DNA of 64,000 bases from positions 416,415 through 480,414 of the forward strand of contig NZ_JBKKJT010000004.1 of assembly GCF_046614675.1 (NCBI RefSeq), given 5' to 3'. The translations under genes and the position numbers were made by a program. The stretch's first letter is position 1; each line of letters opens with the position of its first letter. Under the pieces are notes generated by a model, which saw nothing but the letters and a program-made list of their open reading frames with translations, ran no database searches and was not told the origin of the DNA. The stretch is from Chryseobacterium cupriresistens (GTDB lineage: Bacteria; Bacteroidota; Bacteroidia; Flavobacteriales; Weeksellaceae). Shown here one piece after another: positions 43,363-51,401 of the stretch.

Positions 43363-43524
43363 TTATTTTAGAAAACAAGTGTTTTATCTTCAATGAATTT
43401 GGATTGAAACTCTTCTAATTGCCCAGTTAAATGTAATGATACTTCCTAAGCTACTATAAAAGGAACTATAGCAGTAAGGACTTTATACAAATCAGAAGCT
43501 GACCAACTGTAGTAAATTATAATT

Positions 43525-43686
43525 ATGTCTATGCAAAAGATAACTTTATTTTTTTTATCCCTTATCAAAATTATTTTCGCACAGGAAGGGATAGGTGTAA
43601 TTAATAATAATTTATATGTTTCAATGGATGTAGGGGCAAAAAGTATTTCTTTTCAGGAAAATAAGAAGGGTATATTATTCCTGGCA
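43525..43686 (+). pseudogene. N-terminal remnant of a VGINT protein fused in frame to the regulator
   Basis: Residues 1-54 of the frame read like a decayed VGINT protein: signal-like MSMQKITLFFLSLIKIIFAQ, then EGIGVINNNLYVSMDVGAKS where the family has VGINTxxPxxxLDV, then ENKKGILFLAVKR where it has GxLxPRVxR. The match continues to the exact point where the regulator's own hydrophobic leader begins. Open reading continues, so both halves could be translated as one protein, or the regulator may start at the GTG at 43687. Confidence 0.55.
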
Positions 43687-45150
43687 GTGAAGAGGATATT
43701 ATTAATCTTTTTTTTGTTTTTGTCCGGTATATTCTATACTCAGAAATGGTCTCCTGAACAAATAGACCGTTTACAAAACAAAATAGGAAGCCAATACATT
43801 CAGAAAGGCAGAATTCATGATGGGATTGAACAAACTAAAAAGTCAATAGAATTATCAGAGGAAATAAATTATACAAAAGGCAAGGCAAGAGGATATATTC
43901 ATATGGTAAATTTTCTTCATTCCTTGGGAAAGTACAATGAAGAACAGCTATACCTGCAAAAGGCGGAAGCTTTGTATAATACATTTGAAGACGATCCTGC
44001 ATTACTCTCAGCATTTTTTGCTGCTTACGGAAAAAACTACCAGGAATTAGGATTAATAGCAAAATCCAACGAAAGCTTTGATAAAGCACTTCAAGAAGCT
44101 GTGAAAATAAAAGATAAACAGCGAAAGAGAAAACGTCTTCATTATATTTATGGGTGTAAAGCTATAAACTTCGGACTGATTGAATATAATGATTCCATGT
44201 ACTATTATATACACAAAGCTTATAAAATTTTACCAAGAGTAGTGGAAGCAACTAATCTTACAAGCTATTTTCTCGAAAATAAGAAAAATCCTGATTCTGC
44301 AAAATTTTATCTTGACGAGGCTGAAGGTTTACTTAAAAACTCTACGGAGACATTTGACTTTTTGGTATTTAATTATATGTCCGGACAGTATTATGAAAGT
44401 ATAAAAAACTACAATAAGGCTTTGGAGTTCTACGAAAAATCTCTCGCTTTATCAATTAAGATGAACAGACCCAAAAACATGATGAAGAATTACAAAGAAA
44501 TAGCTGAAATATATAATCTTCAGAATAATCTTTATAAAGCCAATGAATATCTGAAAAAATATACAAAAATTAGGGATAGCTTTGAGAAAGGTAATTTGAT
44601 TGCTTTACAGACCTCTGGAAAAAAAATCATAGATGATGAAAAGAAACAGATCCAAGATTCGAATAAGAAATGGTATTACATAATTACAGGATTATTTTCA
44701 GGGATAACTATTCTAATAGTTTTACGATGCTTTGGATATTACAACAAAATACAGAAAAAGGATCTGTTGTTGAAAGAGAGTACAACAACTATTTGGCAAA
44801 AAGATTTACAGGTGAAAGTATTAGAGCAAAAAGTAAATGAAACTTTTGATGAAATAATACAATTGGCAAAAGAAAACCATCCCGAATTCTGGGGACGTTT
44901 TCAAGAAGTATATCCTGATTTTCGTAGTAAAATTCTCAGTATTAATCCTACTTTAAAAGTTTCCGAACTCGTCTTATCGGCTTATATTTATTTAGGGTTT
45001 AATACAAAAGATATTGCTAATTATACCTTTAAGGCTGTCCAGACGATAAAAAATAATAAATATAATCTAAGAAAAAGATTAAATATCCCTGCACAGGAAG
45101 ATATAGTAGTTTGGATAAGAAATAAGACGGATAAAGAAATTAATATTTAG
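43525..45150 (+). CDS. TPR-transmembrane-HTH regulator
   Basis: A 541-aa frame; the regulator part probably starts near the GTG at 43687, as residues 1-54 look like a VGINT remnant. The leader (VKRILLIFFLFLSGIFYTQ) is a signal peptide; residues about 70-370 are TPR-like helical repeats (YIQKGRIHDGIEQTKKSIEL, YNKALEFYEKSLALSIKMNR); one transmembrane helix follows at about 382-404 (WYYIITGLFSGITILIVL), then a coiled coil and a C-terminal LuxR-like HTH (VLSAYIYLGFNTKDIANYTF, VQTIKNNKYNLRKRLNIP). So TPRs face the periplasm and the HTH the cytoplasm. Such regulators are common in Chryseobacterium relatives. It lies just upstream of the VGINT cluster and may control it. Confidence 0.78.
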   Translation: MSMQKITLFFLSLIKIIFAQEGIGVINNNLYVSMDVGAKSISFQENKKGILFLAVKRILLIFFLFLSGIFYTQKWSPEQIDRLQNKIGSQYIQKGRIHDGIEQTKKSIELSEEINYTKGKARGYIHMVNFLHSLGKYNEEQLYLQKAEALYNTFEDDPALLSAFFAAYGKNYQELGLIAKSNESFDKALQEAVKIKDKQRKRKRLHYIYGCKAINFGLIEYNDSMYYYIHKAYKILPRVVEATNLTSYFLENKKNPDSAKFYLDEAEGLLKNSTETFDFLVFNYMSGQYYESIKNYNKALEFYEKSLALSIKMNRPKNMMKNYKEIAEIYNLQNNLYKANEYLKKYTKIRDSFEKGNLIALQTSGKKIIDDEKKQIQDSNKKWYYIITGLFSGITILIVLRCFGYYNKIQKKDLLLKESTTTIWQKDLQVKVLEQKVNETFDEIIQLAKENHPEFWGRFQEVYPDFRSKILSINPTLKVSELVLSAYIYLGFNTKDIANYTFKAVQTIKNNKYNLRKRLNIPAQEDIVVWIRNKTDKEINI

Positions 45151-45516
45151 AAAGGATTTCAAATACTTCTGAAAAGAGAATATGACTCTTGGGTTAAATA
45201 GTGTTTTCTGATAATATATTTTCTACGCTAATTTTATTAAGGTACTTTGTGGGTGCCTTATTTCTTTTGATTTAATCGATGAATTGTTTTGCTTCGTCCC
45301 TTTAAAACTTGGAGCTTTAGATTCTTTCATATAAAAAAGCGCAAATGAAAAATAACGGATATTCTGGTCTTAGTAAAACTTATGATTACAGCAAGATAAA
45401 AGTATAGAGATACAATATATAAAGATTATATCAGCGACTTTATATTGTATCGTAATGAATATTGTCTTGAAGTAGTACTATTAAGCTGTCTATTGGCACG
45501 AGTTGGAACCAGATAT
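45151..45516. other. Intergenic region between regulator and decayed regulator
   Basis: No gene seen. It contains a long hairpin (see 45409-45451) and otherwise AT-rich sequence. It may hold the remains of the front of the second regulator, but nothing is recognisable. Confidence 0.4.
45409..45451. repeat. Long inverted repeat (hairpin)
   Basis: GATACAATATATAAAG (45409-45424) pairs with CTTTATATTGTATC (45438-45451), 14 bp with a 2-nt bulge and a 13-nt loop. No T-run directly follows on either strand, so a simple terminator is not obvious. It could be an operator or an RNA fold. Confidence 0.5.
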
Positions 45517-45788
45517 TCAACTTGCAAAGAATAACAGTCCAGAATTTTGGGTGCTTTGTTAGGAACAGTTCCCTGACTTTCGGAAAAAGACCCTGGAACT
45601 ACATGCCAATCTTAAAGTTTCTTAACTTATCTTCTGTGCATATATTTTTCAAGCCTTACAACGAAATATATAGCAAGCATATATTTAGAGCAATACAGAT
45701 CATCAGGAACAAAAAAATAATTTAAGAAAGAGGATTAAAGTTCCTGATGGGGATGATTCAACTCTATGGTTCGGGAAAATTAGAATAA
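45517..45788 (+). pseudogene. Decayed second TPR-HTH regulator (C-terminal part)
   Basis: Translation over shifting frames gives LAKNNSPEFW, then FPDFRKKTLELHANLKVS, AYIFF, IFRAIQIIRNKK and NLRKRIKVPDGDDSTLWF, which matches, in order, the regulator at 43525-45150 (LAKENHPEFW; YPDFRSKILSINPTLKVS; AYIYL; TFKAVQTIKNNK; NLRKRLNIPAQEDIVVWI). There are in-frame stops and at least one frameshift. The TPR and transmembrane parts are gone. So the regulator was duplicated and one copy decayed. Confidence 0.7.
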
Positions 45789-46003
45789 AAGGTTTTGTGT
45801 TTGATTATCAGTGTTTTGTAATGTTAAGTACTTCGTTGGTACCTGGCTTTTTTTGCATATATAAAGTAATTTCATGTGATTTGCATTAAGTAACACTGTA
45901 ATTATTTGTACGGTTACGAATACAGCTTAAGATGAAAAATTATAATTATATCCTTCTTAGTAGGGTATAATTAAAGGTAAAACACAATTCTAAAAACATA
46001 CAC

Positions 46004-46729
46004 ATGCAAAAAAAATTTATTATGTATGGAGCTATATTAGTTCCAATGTTCCACCTAGCTCAAGTGGGGATTAGAACAACTTCTCCCATTGCAAGCCTTC
46101 ATATGGAGCCGACAAGTATTTCGGCTCCTACGGGGATGGATGGGATCTTGATTCCCAGAGTAAAATCATTTCCTATTGCTCAGTCGAAGGGGCATACCGT
46201 TTTCTTATTTCAGCATGCGACGCTTCCGGATGGTTTTTATTATTGGGATGGTATAAGCTGGGTTTCCTTTCTTAGCAACTATAACCGCCTGTATGATGAT
46301 AGTATTTATGCAGTAACCGGTGTTGGTTATTCTGCTTCCGGAAATACAGAGAATAATGTATTATTCAGTACATTAAAAGCATATGATAGTACAGGCTTCT
46401 CTGTTTCGGCTAATCAGATTACTGTAGGAAAAAGCGGTACCTATCTGGTCAGTTTTAATTCAGCATTAAAAAAAACGATTGGTACAGTCAATGAGAATAG
46501 AGCAATTTATACTTATCGGGTAAAAAAGAATGGAGTAACAGTTTTGACAACTTCTAACTCCGTAACTAATGAAGGTACAACAGCAACCAGCGTGGCTCTT
46601 AGCGGAATTTTAAATCTGGTTCAGAATGATGTTATAATAGTTACAGTACAAAAAACTACTGAGACGGGAAGTACATCATATGTAGGTTATGGAACAAACT
46701 GTATTACAATGACATACCTGAATGATTAA
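46004..46729 (+). CDS. Secreted VGINT-family protein, cluster copy 1
   Basis: A 241-aa exported protein: signal peptide MQKKFIMYGAILVPMFHLAQ, then VGIRTTSPIASLHMEPTSIS (R where the family has N), GILIPRVKSFPIAQSKGHTV and GFYYWDGISWVSF. The remaining residues (YDSTGFSVSANQITVGKSG, TYLVSFNSALKKTIG, closing NCITMTYLND) look like a C1q/TNF-type jelly roll, with the GTYLVS strand typical of it. First of four intact tandem genes; the next starts 11 bp after its stop. Confidence 0.82.
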   Translation: MQKKFIMYGAILVPMFHLAQVGIRTTSPIASLHMEPTSISAPTGMDGILIPRVKSFPIAQSKGHTVFLFQHATLPDGFYYWDGISWVSFLSNYNRLYDDSIYAVTGVGYSASGNTENNVLFSTLKAYDSTGFSVSANQITVGKSGTYLVSFNSALKKTIGTVNENRAIYTYRVKKNGVTVLTTSNSVTNEGTTATSVALSGILNLVQNDVIIVTVQKTTETGSTSYVGYGTNCITMTYLND

Positions 46730-46740
46730 TCTTTAATGCT

Positions 46741-47505
46741 ATGAAAAAAATAACTATATTTTTCTTAATGTTTCCTTTCGGACTTTTGTTTGCTCAGAAT
46801 GCGGTAGGTGTAAACACAAGTGCTCCGCAGGCCATACTGGATATACAGGCAAAAAATGCAGGTACTCCGGAAAATTCTGCAGGTATGTTATTCCCAACTG
46901 TAAGTCGCTTTTCGTCTGTGGATCCTGCTCAGAGTCAGAATGGAATGCTCGTTTTTTTTGATAACGCTAGTACGGCAGGTTTTGAGGGATACTATTTCTG
47001 GGATGATTCCAAAAAATTATGGCAGTATATATTCCAGACTAAGATTTTAGGAAAGAATCTATTTAAAACTATTGCTTCAGGAAATGGATTTCCTGTAATT
47101 TCCAATAGTAACACAAATACTAATGTTTGGTTTAAAACCCCCTTTACAGGTTTGAAAGCTCCGGATGCAAATTACACATTACAGAATGGTGATGTAGTTG
47201 TAGGGAGAACTGGAAATTATTCAGTGTTTTTTACCGGTGGTGTATACAAAAATACAGGTGATACCGGGGCAACGGTAACAGAAGTTGGAATCTTTATAGA
47301 CAATGCGGCTACTCCTGTACTTATAGCCAAATCACCTTTACCGGCGGCAGATAATGCTAAAAGAAGTACCAATCATACGATTTCGAATATTATAACATTA
47401 ACTAAAGGGCAGAGAATATCGGTACAGACACGGAGAATCAATTCATGTACTACGGAAGTTGGGCCAGAGTCTGTTTATACACTAACCTTATCTTATCTGG
47501 ATTAA
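46741..47505 (+). CDS. Secreted VGINT-family protein, cluster copy 2
   Basis: A 254-aa exported protein. The signal peptide MKKITIFFLMFPFGLLFAQ leads to AVGVNTSAPQAILDIQAKNA, then AGMLFPTVSRFSSVDPAQS, GMLVFFDNASTAGF and GYYFWDDSKKLWQYIF. The C-terminal domain (NGDVVVGRTGNYSVFFTGGV ... VYTLTLSYLD) is again jelly-roll-like. Its N-terminus is the closest match to the decayed fragment fused to the regulator at 43525. It lies 11 bp after copy 1 and 5 bp before copy 3, so the three form an operon. Confidence 0.82.
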   Translation: MKKITIFFLMFPFGLLFAQNAVGVNTSAPQAILDIQAKNAGTPENSAGMLFPTVSRFSSVDPAQSQNGMLVFFDNASTAGFEGYYFWDDSKKLWQYIFQTKILGKNLFKTIASGNGFPVISNSNTNTNVWFKTPFTGLKAPDANYTLQNGDVVVGRTGNYSVFFTGGVYKNTGDTGATVTEVGIFIDNAATPVLIAKSPLPAADNAKRSTNHTISNIITLTKGQRISVQTRRINSCTTEVGPESVYTLTLSYLD

Positions 47506-47510
47506 TAATT

Positions 47511-48323
47511 ATGAAAAATATATCAACTTTACTTATACTTGCTAACTTTTTTTGTTTTAGCTTTCTAAGCTCCCAGGTTGGGATCAATACCAATGCTCCT
47601 AAAACCACTTTAGAAGTTAAAACAATTGATAAAGATAATCCGCAGAGTAACGAAGGAGTAATTATACCAAGGGTAACATCACTGAATGTAACAAGTGCCA
47701 AGCAGCATGGATTATTGGTTTTCCTTGACTTCGAAGATCCTCTCACTGTGGCTATTGAAAGAGGGTTCTATTGGTGGAACAATACAAGTAATACATGGAT
47801 TCCCTTTTTTTCTATGAATAAAATGACCAAGGACAAAACCATTACTTATGTAAGTTGTAAAAATGTATTTGATGAAGGTCCTTTAACTTCTGTTTCAACC
47901 AACTTAAGAACTCTTGGTTTTGATAGTACTACACTTATTGCTAATGATACTGGTAACTTTTCAGTCAATACAGCTGGAGAACTGGTTGTGCAAAAAGCAG
48001 GTACTTATCATGTTCAGGGCGTAATTTCTCTTCACAATGTCACAAATGGTAATAATCCAGCCAGAGATGCTTATGAAGGAATCATTTTGGTCAATGGTGT
48101 AGAACCTGTACCTAATCTGCGTACTGCATATGGGTTTCCTAGCGGTCAAAATATTCTTGACAGCAACACAGCTATTTCTGGGTTTGTGACCTTAAATGTA
48201 AATGATAGGATCCGATTTTCTATAAACAGATATTATAAAGACCCTACTTTTACAGATGCTGCTACAATCACCCCCAATGGTACGCTTTCTAATCTTACGT
48301 TGCGCTATATGGGCAATTTTTAA
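47511..48323 (+). CDS. Secreted VGINT-family protein, cluster copy 3
   Basis: A 270-aa exported protein. I start at ATG 47511, 5 bp after copy 2, where a proper signal peptide begins (MKNISTLLILANFFCFSFLS then SQVGINTNAPKTTLEVKTID). The longer open frame from 47445 overlaps copy 2 and is not credible. Family elements follow: GVIIPRVTSLNVTSAKQHGL, LLVFLDFEDP and GFYWWNNTSNTWIPFF. The C-terminal domain (AGTYHVQGVISLHNVTNGNN ... NLTLRYMGNF) is jelly-roll-like. Confidence 0.82.
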   Translation: MKNISTLLILANFFCFSFLSSQVGINTNAPKTTLEVKTIDKDNPQSNEGVIIPRVTSLNVTSAKQHGLLVFLDFEDPLTVAIERGFYWWNNTSNTWIPFFSMNKMTKDKTITYVSCKNVFDEGPLTSVSTNLRTLGFDSTTLIANDTGNFSVNTAGELVVQKAGTYHVQGVISLHNVTNGNNPARDAYEGIILVNGVEPVPNLRTAYGFPSGQNILDSNTAISGFVTLNVNDRIRFSINRYYKDPTFTDAATITPNGTLSNLTLRYMGNF

Positions 48324-48577
48324 AAAAAATATTAATAAAGTGTAAAAGCTGGATAATAAAAAATACACAATAAAAAAATACAATTATTGGTAAACTGCTT
48401 TGATTTCTGCTTTTTATTTTGGTCAAATCTTACTGGTAAACGGAACCATTATATAACACGGGATTCAATATAGATAAAAATAGTGTTCTTAACTTTCATA
48501 TTACCGCCAAAAATTTCTTTAGAGGTTATTTCATAATGCCTATGCATCGATAAAACACGTAAAATTTATTTAAACAC

Positions 48578-49360
48578 ATGAAAAATTTATTCTTATTCTG
48601 TACAATCCTGATTCTTGGATTTTACAAATCTCAAGTAGGTATTAATACTCCAATACCTAAAGCTACATTAGATGTGGAAGGACAAGCCGCAAGTCCAACC
48701 GTAACAGATGGTTTTATACCTCCCAGATTAACGGGAGATCAGTTAAAAGCAAAAGATAACGTTTATTCAACTAATCAAACAGGTTCTATTGTTTATGTTA
48801 CAGCAGCAACAAATTCACCTTCGGCGAAAACAATCAATGTAACAGCTGTAGGATATTACTTTTTTGATGGCACTATATGGAAATCCCTTGTTACCCCGGC
48901 TTCTGGTGGTACACTACTAGGATATAGTGCATTAGTATATGGTAATAGTGTTCCATGGACTGTTGACAATGTTATTACTACCTTTGATATAAGTCAGGGA
49001 AGTGGTAATCTTTCATCATGGAGAACAAATAATACCACACTTACTGTTCCTGCTAATCAAGGGGGAACATATATAATCTCATATACTGCAGGGCTGTTAA
49101 TAAATGGGAATGTTCCCACCACTTATTCTTTCATGGCTTTTCCAACTAAGAACGGCGTTCAGATAGGCAATCGTTCCACGACCGCAGTACCTGGAGGGGC
49201 AGGAACAAATTATGCAAATGAAACCGTTTCCAATACCTGGAGTGTAATAGTAGATTTAGTACCTGGGGATCAGATTCAAATGAGAGGATTTACTTATACT
49301 GCTTCTGGTACTCCTGTTTCTTTCAGAGTAGTACGTTTATCATTAGAAAGAGTAAATTAG
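48578..49360 (+). CDS. Secreted VGINT-family protein, cluster copy 4
   Basis: A 260-aa exported protein with signal peptide MKNLFLFCTILILGFYKS, then QVGINTPIPKATLDVEGQAA, DGFIPPRLTGDQLKAKDNVY, GSIVYVTAATNSP and GYYFFDGTIWKSL. This front is closer to the genes at 15036 and 34448 than to copies 1-3. The C-terminal part (QGGTYIISYTAGLLINGNVP ... FRVVRLSLERVN) is again jelly-roll-like. It is 250 bp after copy 3, with AT-rich non-coding DNA between, so it may have its own promoter. Confidence 0.82.
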   Translation: MKNLFLFCTILILGFYKSQVGINTPIPKATLDVEGQAASPTVTDGFIPPRLTGDQLKAKDNVYSTNQTGSIVYVTAATNSPSAKTINVTAVGYYFFDGTIWKSLVTPASGGTLLGYSALVYGNSVPWTVDNVITTFDISQGSGNLSSWRTNNTTLTVPANQGGTYIISYTAGLLINGNVPTTYSFMAFPTKNGVQIGNRSTTAVPGGAGTNYANETVSNTWSVIVDLVPGDQIQMRGFTYTASGTPVSFRVVRLSLERVN

Positions 49361-49455
49361 TTTTAGTAAAAAAATAAAAAAATACGAAATATAAAGCCTA
49401 ATAAATATTATTGATTTTAATTTCATATCATTTACATTACAGATAAAACACTAGA

Positions 49456-49700
49456 ATGAAAAAAAATTACCTATTGTTGTTTTGTTTTTAAACTGCATAG
49501 TACATGCATAAGTGGAAATAAATACTTCCTGTACATGTGAAATTACAATATTCAGCTATTGTAACCGGAATGGTTTCTTTAAACGCTGGCAATCCATTTA
49601 ATTTGGTAGTGTTTCTAAGTTACATAATACTCTAGTTACGGCCATCGGAGGATACTCATTTACCTATACAATAGTCTGGGCTAAAGTTATTATTCAGTGT
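49456..49700 (+). pseudogene. Decayed VGINT-family gene, cluster copy 5
   Basis: Starts with ATG 49456, MKKNYLLLFCF, then a frameshift in a T/A-run; in the next frame LNCIVHA is followed by TAA where the family has CAA (Gln), and then VEINTS where it has VGINTS. So a whole signal peptide plus hallmark motif can be read with one indel and two point changes. The rest has several stops. A GGYSFTYT fragment later could be from the same gene. End is approximate. Confidence 0.6.
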
Positions 49701-49798
49701 CACTGGATTGTAGAAATTAGGATTCTTTCATAAAGCTTGTAAATGCTTTTTTTAATTAGTTGCAACCTGATCTACAAACACAGTAATGCTATATATTG

Positions 49799-49826
49799 AA
49801 TAGATTGTTCTTTTGGACAATCTATT
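49799..49826 (+). terminator. Terminator after the VGINT cluster
   Basis: AATAGATTGTTC / GGACAATCTATT with a TTTT loop, followed by T-run. It lies after the decayed copy 5 and may be the end of the cluster's transcript. Confidence 0.6.
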
Positions 49827-50010
49827 TTTTATAATAAAATATTCAAACATATGATCTGCAAATATTGCTTTAATATTCCGTTAAGTAATTAAAAATCGTT
49901 TGTTGCTTTGATAAATAGGCTGCCGGCTTATTAGTAAAGTCAATATCATAATCTTTTTTGACTTCGTTTTTATCTTTTGAATTATTGATCTTTAATAATC
50001 AGAATTTACA

Positions 50011-50157
50011 ATGGGAACTATAGTGTGTTTGATATTTCCCCAAAAAGTAGAATTTGACGGAAAAAGTTTTCAAACACCTAAAATGAATATCGTTGCTCAG
50101 TATATACACCACTATAACAACGGATTAGGAATAAAAAAAACCGACATCAAAGAATGA
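50011..50157 (+). pseudogene. Possible 3' remnant of a site-specific recombinase
   Basis: A 48-aa frame containing LIFPQKVEFDGKSFQTPKMN. This resembles the far C-terminus of serine recombinases in Bacteroidota (F-P-x-K-x-x-F-D-G-x-x-x-x-T-x-x-x-N). It ends 22 bp from the 3' end of the tRNA-Arg gene, a common site for integrated elements. The match is short and could be chance. Confidence 0.3.
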
Positions 50158-50174
50158 AATCTTCAAATGTCGGT
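50133..50174 (-). terminator. Terminator of the tRNA-Arg gene
   Basis: ACCGACAT / ATGTCGGT stem with a 19-nt loop; on the minus strand it is followed by eight T. It begins 5 nt after the tRNA 3' end. Confidence 0.8.
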
Positions 50175-50178
50175 CTTG

Positions 50179-50252
50179 TGACCTCGACAGGATTCAAACC
50201 TGTAACCTTCTGAGCCGTAATCAGATGCGCTATTCAGTTGCGCCACGAGGCC
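50179..50252 (-). tRNA. tRNA-Arg (anticodon ACG)
   Basis: A complete 74-nt cloverleaf on the minus strand: acceptor stem GGCCTCG / CGAGGTC (one G-U pair) with discriminator A, D-stem GCGC / GCGC, anticodon stem TCTGA / TCAGA with loop TTACGGC (anticodon ACG), variable loop AGGTT, T-stem ACAGG / CCTGT with loop TTTGAAT. CCA is not encoded. A terminator follows directly. Confidence 0.95.
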
Positions 50253-50311
50253 TTTTGTTATCTTGTTGTTTAACGGTTGCAAATATACCACTTTTTTCCG
50301 TTCTTTGAAAC

Positions 50312-51358
50312 ATGAAACAGAAAATTTTACTTTTATTTACGGTCTTCTCGCTAATTGCCTGTAAAAGAGAATCAAAAATTTCGTCCTCAGATTGGACAAA
50401 TATCTCAAACCGCACCCAATTTAAGGAACATAATGGTACCCTGGAGCTAAAATCGGGTAATTTTACTTACAATTTTAAGCAAAATCAAACTCCATTCAAA
50501 AAAATAATCCTGCTGAATGCAAGTATGGCCGGATATATTTCGGAGCTTGGAGCGGAAAATGTAATCATAGGAGTTTCCAGTCCGGAGTATATTTATTCAG
50601 AAAAAATTCAGAATCTGATTAAAGAAGGAAAAATTCAGAATGTAGGAAGCGAACAAAAGTATGATGTGGAAAAGATCATCTCTATGAAACCGGATGCTAT
50701 TTTTACCAATCATATTGCCAGTTTTGATAATACTTATGAGCTTTTAAAGAATAACGGTATCCAGGTCATATTTCTGGATGAATATATGGAACAGAAACCT
50801 TTGGAAAAAACGGCTTACATCAAGATTTTCGGAGAGTTTTTAGGAAAAGAAAAAGAAGCAGCAACCAAATATCAGGAAGTGGAGAAAAACTATAACGATC
50901 TGAAGCAGCTTGCATCAAAAGCAAAAGAAAAACCTGTTGTACTTGCCAATGAGATGTATGGAGATGTCTGGTATCTTCCGGGAGGAAATACTTCCGTGGC
51001 TCATTATATTTCAGATGCCCATGCGAATTATATCATGAAGGATAATAAAGACGAAAAAGCATTGACAATGAGTTTTGAGGAAGTATATGCCAAAGCCGGT
51101 GGTGTTCAGTACTGGGTAAATGCAGGAAGCCATGCTTCGAAAAAAGAAATGCTTGGCATGAATCCTTTCTATGGGAAACTGGATGTATTCAATAAAGGGA
51201 AAATATATACCATTGCCGGAAAAGAAAAACTGAAAGCCAATGATTTTTTTGAAAGCGGTGTGATAAGGGCAGATCTGATCCTTAAAGATTATATTAAGAT
51301 CTTCCATCCGGAACTTTTACCGGATTATCAGCTTACTTATATGAAAGAATTGCAGTAA
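50312..51358 (+). CDS. ABC transporter substrate-binding protein (iron/cobalamin type, FecB/BtuF-like)
   Basis: A 348-aa lipoprotein (MKQKILLLFTVFSLIAC, lipobox LIAC). Class III periplasmic binding fold: KKIILLNASMAGYISELGAE (NxxxxE/ELG pattern), IGVSSPEYIY, VGSEQKYDVEKIISMKPDAI and later NPFYGKLDVFNKGKIYTI. These match the binding proteins for siderophore or cobalamin uptake. No permease or ATPase gene is adjacent here; they may be elsewhere. It ends about 40 bp before mtgA. The ligand cannot be read. Confidence 0.85.
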   Translation: MKQKILLLFTVFSLIACKRESKISSSDWTNISNRTQFKEHNGTLELKSGNFTYNFKQNQTPFKKIILLNASMAGYISELGAENVIIGVSSPEYIYSEKIQNLIKEGKIQNVGSEQKYDVEKIISMKPDAIFTNHIASFDNTYELLKNNGIQVIFLDEYMEQKPLEKTAYIKIFGEFLGKEKEAATKYQEVEKNYNDLKQLASKAKEKPVVLANEMYGDVWYLPGGNTSVAHYISDAHANYIMKDNKDEKALTMSFEEVYAKAGGVQYWVNAGSHASKKEMLGMNPFYGKLDVFNKGKIYTIAGKEKLKANDFFESGVIRADLILKDYIKIFHPELLPDYQLTYMKELQ

Positions 51359-51401
51359 CTCGTACTATTTGCTTATTTTTGCCTTTCCTTTTTATCAAGT
51401 T

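Noticed and set aside
45522..45725. A 67-codon frame as an intact small gene
   Set aside because: It is one of several broken frames of a decayed regulator, matching its C-terminus only when the frame is changed.
48192..48383. A 63-codon minus-strand frame at the end of VGINT copy 3
   Set aside because: It is antisense to a clear gene and has no supporting features.
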